From Salmonella enterica subsp. arizonae (GTDB lineage Bacteria > Pseudomonadota > Gammaproteobacteria > Enterobacterales > Enterobacteriaceae): 64,000 nt of DNA. Position numbers and translations under genes: made by a program. Under the pieces are notes generated by a model, which saw only the letters and a program-made list of their open reading frames with translations, made no database searches and was not told where the DNA came from. Location of the stretch: contig NZ_VXJW01000013.1 in the NCBI RefSeq assembly GCF_008692845.1, forward strand, positions 1-64,000, written 5' to 3'. This document shows, piece by piece, positions 52,716 through 64,000 of this stretch. Every line of letters starts with the position of its first letter. Position 1 is the first letter of the stretch.

Positions 52716-53456
52716 TTAGAGGTCGTCGGTATAGTGCCAGCGAAGGTAGCGCAGCAGCCGCATCTGACGGGTAATACGACTCGGTTGGGAAAGCAGGCGA
52801 TATAACCATTCCAGCCCCAGGTTCTGCCATATTTTCGGGGCGCGTTTGACGTGACCAGTAAACACATCATAGGTGCCGCCCACGCCCATATATAACGCAT
52901 GGGGATGTACTTCCCGACAATCGTGCATCACGATTTCCTGTTTCGGCGATCCCATCGCGACGGTGACAATTTGCGCGCCGCTGGCATGGATACGCGCAAA
53001 CAGCGCCTGGCTCTGCTCCGGCGTAAAGTAACCGTCCTGGCTACCCACAATATTGACGTTCCACTGCGCCCGCAGTTTTTCTTCCGTCTGCGCCAGCACC
53101 TCAGGCTTACCACCGATAAGAAATACCGGCGTGCCTTCTTTACCCGCGCGCGCCATTAGCGCTTCCCAGAGGTCGGCGCCAGCCACGCGGGAGACCTGCG
53201 CCTGCGGGAATTTTTTACGTATTGAGCGCACCACGCTGATGCCATCGGCATATTTAAATTCCGCCGCCGCTATCAACGCCCGAACGTCCGGATTATCTTC
53301 CGCCGTCAGCAGCTTTTCGGCGTTGATCGCCACCAGCGTACCTTGCTTCAGTTGGCCGTCGGCAAACAGATAATTCAGCGCATGTGGCATATCGCGCCAG
53401 CCAATCAGAGGTAATCCACGCAACGAGTAAAGCGGCGCCGCGGCATTATTGGTCAT
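52716..53456 (-). CDS. wecG: UDP-ManNAcA transferase WecG (RffM)
   Basis: Adds N-acetyl-D-mannosaminuronic acid to lipid I (GlcNAc-PP-undecaprenol), the second step of ECA assembly. GT26 (WecG/TagA/CpsF) family, 246 residues, with [14 protein letters not shown] (about 112-125), [21 protein letters not shown] (about 153-173) and [17 protein letters not shown] (about 190-206). Last gene of the wec operon, overlapping wzyE by 4 bases. Confidence 0.97.
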   Translation of the reverse strand: MTNNAAAPLYSLRGLPLIGWRDMPHALNYLFADGQLKQGTLVAINAEKLLTAEDNPDVRALIAAAEFKYADGISVVRSIRKKFPQAQVSRVAGADLWEALMARAGKEGTPVFLIGGKPEVLAQTEEKLRAQWNVNIVGSQDGYFTPEQSQALFARIHASGAQIVTVAMGSPKQEIVMHDCREVHPHALYMGVGGTYDVFTGHVKRAPKIWQNLGLEWLYRLLSQPSRITRQMRLLRYLRWHYTDDL

Positions 53457-54811
53457 AGTTTTCTTTCCACCTGTGCCTGAGGGAGCGAAGTTGTACGTTT
53501 ATGAATCAGCCCGGCGCTATCAAATAGCCAGAACAAAAGCTTAGCAACCAGCAGGCTGGCGCCGAAAACCACCAGGAAGAAAACCACTCGCGAGACAAAC
53601 GAATCCAGCCCTTCTCGCGCCAGTACAATCATATTAAAGATGGCGCCAAAGCAGAAACTGTGCAGAATCGCTGCCTTATAACGATTGGGCTCCCGATTTC
53701 CCAGCTCATACAGCCAGTCGAACCATTTGATAATCAGCCCGACGACGATCGCGCCGAGCGGAATAAACAGCGCCCCGCCCATGACCACCAGCGATCCGAT
53801 AAGCGTGGGCGATATCGCCAGGCCGGAATGGTTATTCAGCACTTCCCAGGTAAAATAATTTGCGGAATTCAGTACGATACTGGGTCGCCCCGGCCATAAC
53901 CAAGTGGGAATAAAGACGTAGAAATCACGCACGATAGGGGCCAGCCCCTGAAAATCAATATTGTGGTAATTTTGCAACAACAGCGCCAGATTCTCCCACG
54001 GCGAAAAGGTATCGCGCGTCAGATAGAGAAACGTGTAGAACGCCTCATCGCCGCTCACATTTAACCCGTAGCGTTTGAGCGCCAGCCAGAACATACCGAC
54101 AATCCCCAGCACGCCTGCCGCCGCCAGCATCCACAGACTGATCCAGCCACGAATAATGCCGATAAACAGGAAGATAGCAAACGCAATAATGATGTTGGCG
54201 CGCGTGCCGCCGACAATCATATAGGTCAACAGACCAAACGCGACGGTGCTCACCAGAAAGAACAGCCACGCTTTGCTGTCCTGGCGCAGGAAATAGACCA
54301 CCAGCATCGCCGGAATGAAGAAATAGAAGAACCGTTTTAACGCCACACCGGAAACTTCGCTGGAAAAGATCTGGCTGTAGGAGTGCAGCCGGAACAGCAA
54401 AAAGCCGTTATGCATAAAGAAAATCCCGACGCTCACCAGCGCGATGCCCATCAGGATCACCCAGGTAAGGTGGGTTTCCACCCGGTTCATGGTAAATAGC
54501 GGCTTGCGTGGTACATCCACAACGCGTTTGCGTAAACGCGTTTTATAGGTCACGTAATACACGCCGTAGAAACAGGCCGCGGATAATAAAGCCTGCAATA
54601 AGATTTCCGGCGGCGCGACGCCGACATCGAAACGGAACACCAGCACGCTGGTTAACGGAAAACCAAAAAAGAAGGTCAATAAAAACAGCAACGAAAAGAA
54701 AACGTTGAAATTAAAACGCACGCGGCGGAATTCAAACCACGTCAGCGTGGCGATAAATAGCGTAGAGAGCAGCCAGACCACCAACAACCCGCTGAATTGC
54801 ATCAAATTCAT
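53453..54811 (-). CDS. wzyE: ECA polymerase WzyE
   Basis: Polytopic inner-membrane polymerase that links ECA trisaccharide repeats on the periplasmic side. 452 residues with about eleven hydrophobic segments and a large periplasmic loop (about 270-330, ending in [21 protein letters not shown]). Overlaps wecF by 4 bases. Chain length is set by WzzE. Confidence 0.95.
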   Translation of the reverse strand: MNLMQFSGLLVVWLLSTLFIATLTWFEFRRVRFNFNVFFSLLFLLTFFFGFPLTSVLVFRFDVGVAPPEILLQALLSAACFYGVYYVTYKTRLRKRVVDVPRKPLFTMNRVETHLTWVILMGIALVSVGIFFMHNGFLLFRLHSYSQIFSSEVSGVALKRFFYFFIPAMLVVYFLRQDSKAWLFFLVSTVAFGLLTYMIVGGTRANIIIAFAIFLFIGIIRGWISLWMLAAAGVLGIVGMFWLALKRYGLNVSGDEAFYTFLYLTRDTFSPWENLALLLQNYHNIDFQGLAPIVRDFYVFIPTWLWPGRPSIVLNSANYFTWEVLNNHSGLAISPTLIGSLVVMGGALFIPLGAIVVGLIIKWFDWLYELGNREPNRYKAAILHSFCFGAIFNMIVLAREGLDSFVSRVVFFLVVFGASLLVAKLLFWLFDSAGLIHKRTTSLPQAQVERKL

Positions 54812-55887
54812 TCGGCTTCTCCTGCGGCGATTCTCAACGCATTATGCCACGGTTGCAGGTAATTGGGACTAAAGAAGGTGATGCCGCTTTTATCTACCGA
54901 CGCGAGCTGACGCTGCGCCTCGCGCACGACCCGCTCACTAAGGTCGTCCGTCGTAAACAGGACAGGCAGATGCTGTTCCGCCATATCCTGCCAGAAAGGA
55001 TTGTCGCGATTCAGTACGCACGGGATATTGGCCTGAATAAGCAGACACAACGTCCCAATCCCTTGTTGGCGGGCAAAAATAAAATAGCCGAGGTCACACT
55101 GACGAAGCAGCGCAAGATAGGCATCAAATTCCATTTTTTCGCTAAGAATTTGTAGATTTTCAGCGCTAAATAGCGCCAGCCCTTCCTGACGAACCTCATC
55201 GATATAGGCTTGGTTATTGGCAGGATAGCCCATCGGCACCACAACGTTCACCGTATCGCCAAACTGCTGATGTACCGCCCGCAACGCCGTAATGTGTTCA
55301 TTACTGCGATCGCCGGAGTTACCCACCAGAATAGTCAATTTCCCTGCGCGTTGGCATTCTATTGCGAGTGAATTCAGGGAAGGATCCATGCGCGTCGGAA
55401 AATAAAGCAGCTCGCCGCGCACGCCCGGATGCTGGCGCGCAAAATAGCTGAGATCGCCGCGAGTCGCGAATACGCCCCCTACCCGTCCCTGCGCGATACG
55501 GCGAATCGGGTAGAAAAAGCGGAATTTCAGCCCGCTGGACGCTTCGTAGAGATCCGCTCCCCAGATATGCCAATAAAACTGGGCAGGCTTTATACCGCCG
55601 CTTAACAACGCCAGCCACAGGCTGGTATTGAACTGACCGTGAAAAAAGAAGCGTTGCCGACGATTGGCTTTCGCTTTGGCGATCACCGCCTGCGCCAGCG
55701 CTTTCTTACTGCCATAAAAGCGAAGCGAGAGCGCCGGGCAGCTTTCCGTGAAGCCGTTATCCTCGCCGGCAACCATAAATTCGCGCGCGTGCTCGTTTGT
55801 GGAGGCCAGCGTATCATTAAAAAACCGCAGCACGGTATGGTTATGGTGAGGGATATCCGATCCCAGGACGTGAATCAGTACAGTCAT
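54808..55887 (-). CDS. wecF: TDP-Fuc4NAc:lipid II transferase WecF (RffT)
   Basis: Adds 4-acetamido-4,6-dideoxygalactose to lipid II to give the ECA trisaccharide lipid III. GT56 family, 359 residues, peripheral on the cytoplasmic face. Marks include [23 protein letters not shown] at the start, [12 protein letters not shown] (about 105-116) and [14 protein letters not shown] (about 189-202). Four-base overlaps with wzyE and wzxE. Confidence 0.96.
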   Translation of the reverse strand: MTVLIHVLGSDIPHHNHTVLRFFNDTLASTNEHAREFMVAGEDNGFTESCPALSLRFYGSKKALAQAVIAKAKANRRQRFFFHGQFNTSLWLALLSGGIKPAQFYWHIWGADLYEASSGLKFRFFYPIRRIAQGRVGGVFATRGDLSYFARQHPGVRGELLYFPTRMDPSLNSLAIECQRAGKLTILVGNSGDRSNEHITALRAVHQQFGDTVNVVVPMGYPANNQAYIDEVRQEGLALFSAENLQILSEKMEFDAYLALLRQCDLGYFIFARQQGIGTLCLLIQANIPCVLNRDNPFWQDMAEQHLPVLFTTDDLSERVVREAQRQLASVDKSGITFFSPNYLQPWHNALRIAAGEAE

Positions 55888-57134
55888 GCTCGCCTACGCC
55901 AGAGTAAAAATACGCCGCAACAAAGTGAAAAATAGACAATATAGGTGGCCATATAAGCCTGTGCCGCGCCCAGCGCGCCGTGAGCGGGAATCAGCCAGTG
56001 AGCGAACGCCGTTAATAGAATAAACTGGCTAATTTCAGCCAGAATGTAAAACCGTAACGAGGCTTTTGCAATCACCAGATAACCGAAAACATAGGCGCCG
56101 ACTTTCAGCACGTCACCCACTAACTGCCAGGCAAACAGATCGCGCATCGCGGTGAATTTGGCGGAAAAAAGCAGCCAGATAGCAAAATCGCGCAGTAGCC
56201 AGACGGTAAAACTCGCTGCCGCTACCGCCGGTAGAACAAATTTCAGCGCTTTCACTACTTCACGCGTAATGTCCTGTTTTTCCGTCAGGCGTGAGAGCGT
56301 CGGTAACAGGTAAACGCTGAAGGAGGCGGTGATAAATTGCAAATAAGCGTCAGAAATACTGCTTACGCCCTGCCAAATCCCCACTTCATCCCAACTGTAA
56401 TTCGCCTTCAGTTGGTTTCGCATCATCACATAGGCGACCGGCATCGTAACGGAGGTAATCAGCGCCATCAGGGTAAATTTACTGAGCTGTCCTGCCAGAC
56501 CGTCATCCCAGGAGGGTTTAAGATAGCGTAGCGGAATAGCGCCGCGCTTAATCAGCATCATGCCCGCAGGCGCTACTACCAGCGCCGGCACCAGCGCCAG
56601 GCCAAACAGCGCGCCTTCGTAACCGCCCAGACGGTAGCAGAAGTAGTAAGCGACTACGCCGATCAGGCTGCCGAAGATTAACGATAAAGCATTACCCGAC
56701 GCGTCACGAAAGCCCTTCATCAGCGCCAGCAGCAGGTTCGCCCACGCGATCCCCATTTGTACCAACGCGACCAGGCGCACCAACCCTTGATAGTGCGTGT
56801 GACCAAACAGTCCCTGGCTAATCGGCGCCGCCGCCAGCAGGAAAATCAGCGCCAGCAACGTAGAGAAACCCAATACCATCGCGGAGGAGGTTCCCACCAC
56901 GGTACGTAACTGCGCCGGGTCATTATGATGCTGCGCGACAAGTTTGGTAACGCCGTTAAATATCCCGGCACCCGCCAATACGCCCAGCACGGTGATCATC
57001 TGGCGGAAGTTACCCGCCAGCCCAACGCCCGCCGGACCAAAAGAGACGGCCAGCAGTTTTACCACCAGCAGTCCGGCGCCAATTTTTACCAGCGTACTGA
57101 CCGCCGTCCACAGGGATGCTTTAGCAAGCGACAT
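55884..57134 (-). CDS. wzxE: ECA lipid III flippase WzxE
   Basis: MOP-superfamily flippase moving the ECA trisaccharide lipid across the inner membrane. 416 residues with about twelve helices; N-terminal [28 protein letters not shown] is the usual start of the family. One base separates it from the wecE stop; overlaps wecF by 4. Confidence 0.96.
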   Translation of the reverse strand: MSLAKASLWTAVSTLVKIGAGLLVVKLLAVSFGPAGVGLAGNFRQMITVLGVLAGAGIFNGVTKLVAQHHNDPAQLRTVVGTSSAMVLGFSTLLALIFLLAAAPISQGLFGHTHYQGLVRLVALVQMGIAWANLLLALMKGFRDASGNALSLIFGSLIGVVAYYFCYRLGGYEGALFGLALVPALVVAPAGMMLIKRGAIPLRYLKPSWDDGLAGQLSKFTLMALITSVTMPVAYVMMRNQLKANYSWDEVGIWQGVSSISDAYLQFITASFSVYLLPTLSRLTEKQDITREVVKALKFVLPAVAAASFTVWLLRDFAIWLLFSAKFTAMRDLFAWQLVGDVLKVGAYVFGYLVIAKASLRFYILAEISQFILLTAFAHWLIPAHGALGAAQAYMATYIVYFSLCCGVFLLWRRRA

Positions 57135-57135
57135 A

Positions 57136-58266
57136 TCAGGAGAAATAATTTAGTAAGGTAGCAATCACCGTTCGTTGATCGACGGGCGCAAGATTATAAA
57201 ACAGCGGCAGGCGCAGCAAACGTTCGCTCTCTTTTGTGGTGTAGATATCGTCCCCGATAAACTTGCCGAATTTATCGCCTGCCGGACAATCATGCAGCGG
57301 AATGTAATGGAATACCGCCATAATTTCCGCCTCTTTCAGGAAATGAATCAGCGCGCTGCGATCGGCGATATCCCGCAGTTTGATGTAAAACATGTGGGCA
57401 TTATGTCCGCAGTTTTCCGGAATAGAAGGCAACTTAATACACCCGGCGCGCGCCAGCGGCGTTAACGCATCATAGTAAGTCTGCCACAGCGACAGACGCT
57501 GTTGATTGATACGATCGGCGGCCTCCAGTTGCGCCCACAGGTAGGCAGCCTGCAGATCGGACATCAAATAGCTGGAGCCGATATCCCGCCAGGTGTATTT
57601 ATCCACCTGACCACGGAAGAACTGGCTGCGGTTGGTACCTTTTTCGCGGATGATCTCCGCGCGCTCAATCAGCGCACGATCGTTAATTAGCGTCGCGCCG
57701 CCTTCACCGCCAGCGGTGTAATTTTTGGTTTCATGGAAGCTAAAACAACCAATATGACCGATAGTCCCTAAGGCGCGGCCTTTATACGTAGACATCACGC
57801 CTTGGGCGGCGTCCTCGATAACGAACAGATTATACTTCTCCGCCAGCGCCATGATGACATCCATTTCACAAGCGACGCCAGCGTAGTGTACCGGTACGAT
57901 AGCGCGGGTCTTATTGGTGATCGCCGCCTCAATCAGCGTTTCATCAATATTCATCGTATCTGGACGAATATCGACAAACACGATTTTCGCGCCGCGCAGG
58001 ACAAAAGCGTTAGCGGTGGAGACAAATGTAAAGCTCGGCATGATCACTTCATCGCCGGGCTGAATATCCAACAACAGGGCCGCCATCTCCAGCGACGCGG
58101 TGCAGGAAGGCGTCAGCAACACCTTCGCGCTGCCGAAATGTTGCTCCAGCCACTGCTGACAACGACGTGTAAATCCGCCGTCGCCGCACAGTTTACCGCT
58201 ACTCATTGCAGACTGCATGTATTCGAGCTCGGTTCCCACCACCGGCGGCGCATTAAAAGGAATCAT
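57136..58266 (-). CDS. wecE: TDP-4-keto-6-deoxyglucose transaminase WecE (RffA)
   Basis: PLP-dependent DegT/DnrJ/EryC1 aminotransferase making TDP-Fuc4N with glutamate. ATG 58266 (MIPFNAPPVVGTELEYM) gives 376 residues; the frame is open 68 codons further but inside wecD. Schiff-base Lys in CFSFHETKNYTAGEGG-like segment (FHETKNYTAGGEGG, about 176-189); PLP-Asp in FVIEDAAQG (about 154-162). Four bases after wecD. Confidence 0.96.
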   Translation of the reverse strand: MIPFNAPPVVGTELEYMQSAMSSGKLCGDGGFTRRCQQWLEQHFGSAKVLLTPSCTASLEMAALLLDIQPGDEVIMPSFTFVSTANAFVLRGAKIVFVDIRPDTMNIDETLIEAAITNKTRAIVPVHYAGVACEMDVIMALAEKYNLFVIEDAAQGVMSTYKGRALGTIGHIGCFSFHETKNYTAGGEGGATLINDRALIERAEIIREKGTNRSQFFRGQVDKYTWRDIGSSYLMSDLQAAYLWAQLEAADRINQQRLSLWQTYYDALTPLARAGCIKLPSIPENCGHNAHMFYIKLRDIADRSALIHFLKEAEIMAVFHYIPLHDCPAGDKFGKFIGDDIYTTKESERLLRLPLFYNLAPVDQRTVIATLLNYFS

Positions 58267-58270
58267 GTTG

Positions 58271-58948
58271 TCACCTGTATAACCAGTACGCAGTGCTTTC
58301 GATATTGGCACCGCTTTGTATATAACGTTTAAGCGCGGCGGTGTTGCCCAACTGGGTCGCCACCCGCAATGTTGCTTTGCCGCGACTCTGCGCCCAACAG
58401 ATCGCCGCCTGCATAAGTTCCGCTCCCGCGCCGCGTCCGGCCAGCAGACCGATGCGCGCGTCGGTATCATTCAATTCTCGCAGCGAGACGTAGCCGCGGA
58501 TAGCGCCTGTCTGCGTGCGAAGCACCAGACACTGGTGATCAAACGTGCCGCGTACCGCATTCTCAATCCACTGGGCGTAGAAACGGGCGCTGGCGTCGGG
58601 CGCGTACCACGGCGCGCGAAAACGGCTCAGCGCAAACGCCTCTCCGGCCAACTGACGCAAAGCAGGAATGTCCGTAAGGTGTGCAATTTCCGCGCCATGT
58701 TGATAGCTATGCCCTTTTACCGGCAATGCGAAATCCACCTCGCCTTCTACCAAAGAGAATCCCAGCGGTTGTAACGCCGACAGCCAGGCTGTGTTTTCAG
58801 CCGGTACTTTTACCTGCACGCGTTCCCACGCCTGCAGCGCTTCTGGCGTTAATTCGGGCGCAGAGGCATCAATACGCACAATGGCGCTATTCACGCCAAA
58901 GAAGGTATTTTCCCAGCATAAAGGTTCAATACTGGCGCGGACGGGCAC
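58271..58948 (-). CDS. wecD: TDP-fucosamine acetyltransferase WecD (RffC)
   Basis: GNAT acetyltransferase that makes TDP-Fuc4NAc from acetyl-CoA. A GTG start at 58948 (encoding [13 protein letters not shown]) gives 225 residues, matching E. coli RffC (224); the frame runs 19 codons upstream to an ATG at 59005 without homology. Acetyl-CoA motif [16 protein letters not shown] (about 170-185). Overlaps the rffH 3' end by 23 bases. Confidence 0.93.
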   Translation of the reverse strand: MPVRASIEPLCWENTFFGVNSAIVRIDASAPELTPEALQAWERVQVKVPAENTAWLSALQPLGFSLVEGEVDFALPVKGHSYQHGAEIAHLTDIPALRQLAGEAFALSRFRAPWYAPDASARFYAQWIENAVRGTFDHQCLVLRTQTGAIRGYVSLRELNDTDARIGLLAGRGAGAELMQAAICWAQSRGKATLRVATQLGNTAALKRYIQSGANIESTAYWLYR

Positions 58949-59807
58949 GGAGCAACTCCAGCAAATATTGGCCATAACCGGTTTTTTCAAGCTGGTTGGC
59001 GGCACGTTTCAGACCGTCATCATCCAGCCAGCCGTTGCGCCAGGCGATCTCTTCCAGACAGGCAATTTTGAAGCCCTGGCGCTTTTCCACCGTCTGCACG
59101 AATGTGCTCGCCTCAATCAGGCTGTCGTGGGTGCCGGTATCCAGCCAGGCGAAGCCGCGACCCAGCAGTTCAACGGTCAGCTTCCCTTCCTCCAGATACA
59201 TCTGATTGATGGAAGTGATCTCCAGCTCGCCACGCCCTGACGGCTTCACACGCTTCGCATACTCGACGACCTTGCTATCATAGAAATAGAGTCCGGTGAC
59301 TGCCCAGTTAGATTTAGGCTGTTTCGGCTTCTCTTCCAGCGAGATCGCGCGAAAATCATCGTCAAACTCCACGACGCCAAAGCGTTCCGGGTCCATGACC
59401 TGATAACCAAATACCGTAGCGCCTTCGGTACGCGCCGCAACCTGACGGAGTTTGGGGCTAAATCCTTGGCCAAAAAAGATATTGTCGCCTAATACCAGGC
59501 ATGAGGGTTCACCGTTGAGGAACGCTTCGCCAATGATAAAGGCTTGCGCCAGCCCGTCCGGACTGGGCTGCTCGGCATAGTGTAAATCGATACCTAACGC
59601 CGAGCCGTCGCCCAGCAAACGCTGAAAGTCGCGTTTATCCTCCGGCGTGGTGATGATCAGGATTTCACGAATGCCCGCCAGCATTAGCACCGATAACGGA
59701 TAATAAATCATCGGCTTGTCGTAGACAGGCAGAAGCTGCTTTGATACGCCGCGCGTAATGGGATGCAACCGGGTGCCGGAGCCTCCCGCCAGAATGATGC
59801 CTTTCAT
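58926..59807 (-). CDS. rffH: Glucose-1-phosphate thymidylyltransferase RffH
   Basis: Makes TDP-glucose for Fuc4NAc synthesis; paralogue of RmlA/RfbA of O-antigen pathways. 293 residues. Nucleotide loop [13 protein letters not shown] (about 6-18), metal Asp in [10 protein letters not shown] (about 107-116). The start is 28 bases after rffG. Confidence 0.96.
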   Translation of the reverse strand: MKGIILAGGSGTRLHPITRGVSKQLLPVYDKPMIYYPLSVLMLAGIREILIITTPEDKRDFQRLLGDGSALGIDLHYAEQPSPDGLAQAFIIGEAFLNGEPSCLVLGDNIFFGQGFSPKLRQVAARTEGATVFGYQVMDPERFGVVEFDDDFRAISLEEKPKQPKSNWAVTGLYFYDSKVVEYAKRVKPSGRGELEITSINQMYLEEGKLTVELLGRGFAWLDTGTHDSLIEASTFVQTVEKRQGFKIACLEEIAWRNGWLDDDGLKRAANQLEKTGYGQYLLELLRARPRQY

Positions 59808-59835
59808 TTCTCCTCCAGGAGTAAGTGCCTGCCTT

Positions 59836-60903
59836 TTAGCGTTTCAGACCTAAGCGCTCGCCCTGATAGCTGCCATCCTGCACGGGTTTCCACCAGGCCT
59901 CATTGGCGAGATACCACTGAACGGTTTTTCGCATCCCGCTTTCGAAGGTTTCCTGCGGCGTCCAGCCCAGCTCGCGGGCGATTTTCGACGCGTCGATGGC
60001 ATAACGTAAGTCATGGCCGGGCCGATCGTCGACAAAGGTAATCAGATCGTGATAATTCGCCACGCCCTGCGGTTTTTGCGGGGCCAGTTCCTCCAGCAGA
60101 GAGCAAATCGTCCTGACCACGTCCAGATTTTTGCGTTCGTTATGTCCGCCGATATTATACGTCTCGCCCACCGCGCCGTTCGTCACTACGTGATACAACG
60201 CGCGGGCGTGATCTTCCACATACAGCCAGTCACGAATTTGCTGGCCGTTGCCATAGACCGGCAACGGTTTACCCGCCAGCGCATTCAGAATAATCAGCGG
60301 GATCAGTTTTTCCGGGAAATGGTATGGCCCGTAGTTATTAGAGCAATTGGTGACAAGCGTAGGCAAACCATAGGTACGTAACCAGGCGCGTACCAGATGG
60401 TCGCTGCTGGCTTTGGAGGCGGAGTAAGGGCTGCTTGGCGCATATGGCGTAGCTTCGGTGAAGAAATCGTCTGCGGAATGCAGGTCGCCATACACTTCAT
60501 CGGTGGAGATATGGTGGAAGCGGAACGCCGCTTTAGCGTCCGCGTCAAGCGCGGACCAGTAAGCGCGAGCGGCCTCCAGTAAGGTGTAAGTACCAACGAT
60601 GTTAGTTTCAATAAATGCCGCCGGACCGTCGATGGAACGGTCTACGTGACTTTCCGCCGCCAGATGCATCACGCTATCGGGCTGATACTGCTGGAAAATA
60701 CGGTCCAGTGATGCCCGATCGCAGATATTTACTTTCTCAAAGGCGAAACGGTCACTTTGCGCCACCGGCGCCAGAGACATCAGGTTTCCGGCATAGGTGA
60801 GTTTATCCACCACCACCACCGCATCCGCCGTTTTATGGATGATATGCCGCACCACCGCAGATCCGATAAATCCTGCGCCGCCAGTCACCAGAATCCGTTT
60901 CAT
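59836..60903 (-). CDS. rffG: dTDP-glucose 4,6-dehydratase RffG
   Basis: SDR-family dehydratase giving TDP-4-keto-6-deoxyglucose. 355 residues; NAD loop [13 protein letters not shown] (about 6-18), Ser-Thr-Asp-Glu set in [10 protein letters not shown] (about 130-139) and catalytic YSASKAS with Tyr near 160. One-base overlap with wecC (TGATG). Confidence 0.96.
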   Translation of the reverse strand: MKRILVTGGAGFIGSAVVRHIIHKTADAVVVVDKLTYAGNLMSLAPVAQSDRFAFEKVNICDRASLDRIFQQYQPDSVMHLAAESHVDRSIDGPAAFIETNIVGTYTLLEAARAYWSALDADAKAAFRFHHISTDEVYGDLHSADDFFTEATPYAPSSPYSASKASSDHLVRAWLRTYGLPTLVTNCSNNYGPYHFPEKLIPLIILNALAGKPLPVYGNGQQIRDWLYVEDHARALYHVVTNGAVGETYNIGGHNERKNLDVVRTICSLLEELAPQKPQGVANYHDLITFVDDRPGHDLRYAIDASKIARELGWTPQETFESGMRKTVQWYLANEAWWKPVQDGSYQGERLGLKR

Positions 60904-62165
60904 CAGCGCCAGACTCCTTTGGTATCCACTACATAACGCTGATGAACCGCATCGCCGGGAATCGCTTTAAATTCGTCGTGATCGACCAGCATCACCAGCA
61001 CATCGGCGGCGGCCAGCGCCGCGTCCAGTTTCGCCAGCGTGCAAAGTCCGTCCAATTTTTTCGGCAACTGACGGATATTCGGTTCGACGACCAGGGTTTC
61101 GCCGCTGTGCCAGCGGGCGATACTTTGCGCGATCCCCATCGCCGGGCTTTCGCGCAGATCGTCGATATTCGGCTTAAAGGCCAGCCCAAAACAGGCGATT
61201 TTCACTTCGCTGGCGCGTTTATCGGTGGCCGCCAGGCAATCTGCGACCGCGGCTTTTACCTGATCGACCACCCAGTGCGGTTTGCCGTCGTTCACTTCAC
61301 GCGCGGTGCGAATCAGTCTCGCCTGCTGCGGATTTTGCGCCACAATAAACCACGGATCGACCGCAATGCAGTGCCCGCCAACGCCTGGGCCCGGCTGCAA
61401 AATATTGACGCGCGGATGGCGGTTCGCCAGGCGGATCAATTCCCAGACGTTAATCCCCTGTTCGGCGCAAATCAGCGACAATTCATTCGCAAAGGCGATA
61501 TTCACATCACGGAAGCTATTTTCCGTCAGCTTGCACATCTCTGCGGTGCGCGAGTTGGTGACAACGCATTCGCCCTCAAGGAAAATTTTGTACAGCGCGC
61601 TAGCGCGAGCCGAACATACTGGCGTCATACCGCCAATCACGCGGTCATTTTTAATGAGTTCCACCATCACCTGACCCGGCAGCACGCGCTCCGGACAATA
61701 GGCGATATTCACGTCAGCCTGCTCGCCCGCCTGCTGGGGAAAGGTCAGATCCGGGCGCATCCCGGCCAGCCAGCCAGCCATTTGCTCCGTTGCGCCGACC
61801 GGCGATGTTGATTCCAGAATCACCAGTGCCCCTTTTTTTAATACCGGCGCAATGGATTTCGCTGCGGCTTCCACATAGGCCATGTCAGGATCGTGATCGC
61901 CTTTGAATGGCGTCGGCACCGCAATCAAATACGCATCGGCCTCGACAGGCGTCGTTGTCGCACGCAGAAAACCACCGTCTACCGCCGTCTTCACCACGTT
62001 ACCCAACGCCGGCTCCACGATGTGAATTTCACCGCGGTTTATGGTGTCCACCGCATGTTGGTTGATATCCACGCCGATAACCTGCTTCTGTCGGGAAGCA
62101 AAAGCGGCCGCGGTCGGTAATCCGATATACCCCAGTCCAATAACAGAAATGGTCGTAAAACTCAT
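60903..62165 (-). CDS. wecC: UDP-ManNAc dehydrogenase WecC (RffD)
   Basis: Oxidises UDP-ManNAc twice with NAD to UDP-ManNAcA. ATG 62165 ([19 protein letters not shown]) gives 420 residues; an ATG 15 codons upstream lies inside wecB. NAD loop GLGYIGL (about 9-15), catalytic Lys in [13 protein letters not shown] and Cys in [21 protein letters not shown] (about 320-340). Four-base overlap with wecB. Confidence 0.97.
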   Translation of the reverse strand: MSFTTISVIGLGYIGLPTAAAFASRQKQVIGVDINQHAVDTINRGEIHIVEPALGNVVKTAVDGGFLRATTTPVEADAYLIAVPTPFKGDHDPDMAYVEAAAKSIAPVLKKGALVILESTSPVGATEQMAGWLAGMRPDLTFPQQAGEQADVNIAYCPERVLPGQVMVELIKNDRVIGGMTPVCSARASALYKIFLEGECVVTNSRTAEMCKLTENSFRDVNIAFANELSLICAEQGINVWELIRLANRHPRVNILQPGPGVGGHCIAVDPWFIVAQNPQQARLIRTAREVNDGKPHWVVDQVKAAVADCLAATDKRASEVKIACFGLAFKPNIDDLRESPAMGIAQSIARWHSGETLVVEPNIRQLPKKLDGLCTLAKLDAALAAADVLVMLVDHDEFKAIPGDAVHQRYVVDTKGVWR

Positions 62166-63292
62166 AACGATACCCGATAACTTTTTAACGCCTGTAAAAT
62201 GCGCTTGCATGACTGCCCGTTGCCATAAGGATTATGGGCGCGGCTCATGGTTTGATATTCATTTTCGTCGTGCAGCAGACGCATGACTTCCGCCACAATG
62301 CGCCGGGAGTCCGTGCCGACCAGTCTTACCGTACCGGCGGTAATCGCTTCTGGACGCTCCGTGGTTTCACGCATGACCAGTACCGGTTTACCTAAAGACG
62401 GCGCTTCTTCCTGAATACCGCCGGAATCGGTCAGAATGAGCCAGGCGTGATTCATCAGCCAGACAAAAGGTAAATAATCCTGCGGCTCAATCAGTAATAC
62501 GTTTTCAACGTGGCCGAGGATACGGTTGACAGGTTCGCTGACGTTAGGATTAAGATGCACTGGATAGACAATTTGCACATCCTGGTTGGCTGCGGCGATT
62601 TCCGCCAGCGCATGGCAGATATGCTCAAAGCCCTGGCCAAAGCTTTCGCGGCGATGACCGGTCACCAGAATCATCTTCTTATTCGCGTTGAGGAAAGGAT
62701 ACTGCTCGGCCAGTTCAGCCTGTAATGTATCGCTCGCCAGAACGCGATCGCGTACCCAGATCAGCGCGTCAATCACGGTATTGCCAGTGACAAAAATGCG
62801 CTCATCCGGAATGTTCTCCCGCAACAGATTCTGCCGCGAGTTTTCCGTCGGCGCAAAGTGGTACATCGCCAGATGTCCGGTCAGCGTGCGGTTTGCCTCT
62901 TCCGGCCAGGGGGAATAGAGATCGCCGGTTCGCAACCCGGCTTCTACGTGCCCTACCGGAATTCGTTGATAGAAAGCCGCCAGGCTGGTAGCAATCGTAG
63001 TGGTGGTATCGCCATGAACCAGCACCACATCAGGTTTAAAATCTGCCAGGATCGGCTTTAATCCCGCCAAAATTCGGCAGGTAATTTCCGTCAATCCCTG
63101 TCCCGGCTGCATAATATTGAGATCGTAATCAGGCACAATAGAAAAAAGAGTTAATACCTGATCAAGCATCTCCCGATGTTGCGCAGTAACGCATACTTTG
63201 GCCTCGAAATGAGGATCTTTTTCCAGCGCATGGACCAGAGGCGCCATCTTAATGGCCTCCGGTCGTGTACCAAATACAGTCAGTACTTTCAC
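62162..63292 (-). CDS. wecB: UDP-GlcNAc 2-epimerase WecB (RffE)
   Basis: Non-hydrolysing epimerase converting UDP-GlcNAc to UDP-ManNAc. 376 residues, GT-B fold; [13 protein letters not shown] (7-19), VHGDTTTT (about 93-100), [11 protein letters not shown] (about 112-122), [29 protein letters not shown] (about 287-315). 55 bases after wzzE. Confidence 0.97.
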   Translation of the reverse strand: MKVLTVFGTRPEAIKMAPLVHALEKDPHFEAKVCVTAQHREMLDQVLTLFSIVPDYDLNIMQPGQGLTEITCRILAGLKPILADFKPDVVLVHGDTTTTIATSLAAFYQRIPVGHVEAGLRTGDLYSPWPEEANRTLTGHLAMYHFAPTENSRQNLLRENIPDERIFVTGNTVIDALIWVRDRVLASDTLQAELAEQYPFLNANKKMILVTGHRRESFGQGFEHICHALAEIAAANQDVQIVYPVHLNPNVSEPVNRILGHVENVLLIEPQDYLPFVWLMNHAWLILTDSGGIQEEAPSLGKPVLVMRETTERPEAITAGTVRLVGTDSRRIVAEVMRLLHDENEYQTMSRAHNPYGNGQSCKRILQALKSYRVSL

Positions 63293-63347
63293 ATCGATTC
63301 TCTTCGAATAGACAGCAGGGGCCCAGCCCCCTACTGCAGAGGTGCTG

Positions 63348-64000
63348 CTAAATCGAGCGGCGACGGGTTAAGGCAACGCCCGCACCGATTAGCGCCCCAA
63401 CGATACCCCACATGATCATCAGGAAGGCACGGCGTGGGCTATCACGTTTTACCGGTTCCTCCGGCGTACGCAAATAACGATAGGTCTGAAAACGAGGGTC
63501 CAGCGTCGGTCCCACATTAAGCGTATTCAACATTGCCCGATTTTGAAAGTAGTCCAGATCGAACGCAGGACCAACCGCTTGCAGGTTTTCAAGACGTGCT
63601 TGCAACATAGGGCGACCGAGTAAAAAAAGCTCTGAGTCCGGTAATTCATCCGCCGGTACATCCGTCGCGCTACGAGAAATATTATGTTGTTCCGCAATTT
63701 TGAGCGCCTGCTCAATACTGTTTACACGACGCGAGTAGATCGCTTTCGCAACTTCCTCCTGCCGTTTGACCTGCGCTTTCATCTGCACGGTACGCGCAGC
63801 CCAGGCGCCTTTTAACTCATCATTCAAATGACTCGCCGCTCGCTGACTGGCGAACGCAACATACTGACGCAGCAGATTATTGGCGTCCGGCGCGGTTTCA
63901 GCAATCAGTTTCACATTGTCGTTGATAGCGCGTGTAAAATCGCCGGGCGTAAACTGAATATTATTGATCAGTTCATCAAGCATCGCCGCATCGGCTTTGC
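63348..64000 (-). CDS. wzzE: ECA chain-length regulator WzzE (5' end outside window)
   Basis: Polysaccharide co-polymerase setting ECA chain length and cyclic-ECA assembly. The C-terminal 216 residues are present; the reading frame continues past the window edge (codons before MLDELINN read KADAA, as in E. coli), so the first third including the first membrane helix is missing. Periplasmic coiled-coil region with [31 protein letters not shown], then the Wzz Pro-rich motif and second helix ([21 protein letters not shown], near the end). First gene seen of the ECA operon; wecA and rho should lie further right. Confidence 0.95.
   Translation of the reverse strand, partial: KADAAMLDELINNIQFTPGDFTRAINDNVKLIAETAPDANNLLRQYVAFASQRAASHLNDELKGAWAARTVQMKAQVKRQEEVAKAIYSRRVNSIEQALKIAEQHNISRSATDVPADELPDSELFLLGRPMLQARLENLQAVGPAFDLDYFQNRAMLNTLNVGPTLDPRFQTYRYLRTPEEPVKRDSPRRAFLMIMWGIVGALIGAGVALTRRRSI

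Noticed and set aside
60942-61811. Plus-strand open frame of 289 codons over wecC
   Set aside because: Antisense shadow of wecC, which is fully conserved.

Overview
The window is a stretch of enterobacterial chromosome with the gene content and order of the E. coli/Salmonella hemG-to-wec region, read in reverse. Near-identity to E. coli proteins throughout, plus features that differ from E. coli K-12 (an anaerobic sulfatase-maturase-like gene next to metE, no aslA/aslB beside hemY, a DUF3289/DUF943 pair beside corA, REP/BIME sequences of Salmonella type), points to Salmonella enterica or a very close relative. Most genes are on the minus strand, and nearly every gene can be named.

Layout. 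1-7.9 kb: an rRNA-operon P1 promoter at the left edge, then hemG, trkH, yigZ and pepQ, and divergent fadBA behind a perfect FadR operator. 7.9-18 kb: fre, ubiD, rfaH, the tatABC-tatD block, and the ubiquinone genes ubiE-ubiJ-ubiB with rmuC. 18-25.3 kb: udp with two CRP sites spaced as in E. coli, dlhH, an orphan radical-SAM sulfatase maturase, and divergent metE/metR with MetJ and MetR sites. 25.1-33.8 kb: bioP(yigM), yigL, pldB, rhtB, rhtC, recQ, pldA, yigI, rarD. 33.9-35.3 kb: an AT-rich two-gene cassette of DUF3289 and DUF943 proteins, the most accessory-looking part. 35.3-45.6 kb: corA with a leader peptide and hairpin, uvrD with promoter and LexA box, the dapF-yigA-xerC-yigB operon, yifL, cyaY, cyaA (TTG start). 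45.9-50.6 kb: hemCDXY, then the small RNA GlmZ with a sigma-54 promoter and GlrR sites. 50.6-51.1 kb: four tRNA genes (Arg, His, Leu, Pro) with promoter and terminator. 51.1-64 kb: yifK and the enterobacterial common antigen (ECA) operon from wecG back to a truncated wzzE.

How the parts work together. wecB, wecC, rffG, rffH, wecD and wecE make the UDP-ManNAcA and TDP-Fuc4NAc precursors. WecG and WecF build the trisaccharide lipid, WzxE flips it, and WzyE with WzzE polymerises it. hemC and hemD supply early haem synthesis and hemG a late step. ubiD, ubiB, ubiJ and ubiE supply quinone, the electron acceptor pool that HemG uses. fadBA and fadR-type control handle fatty acid breakdown.

The least explained signals are: (1) the DUF3289-DUF943 overlapping gene pair, which resembles a toxin/immunity cassette; (2) two diverged copies, one behind fadA and one in the metE leader, of an intergenic element whose hairpin shows compensatory changes in both stems and an invariant GAG/TGA internal loop; (3) an orphan sulfatase-maturase-like gene with a C-terminal SEC-C motif. 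I found no transposase, prophage or CRISPR array.
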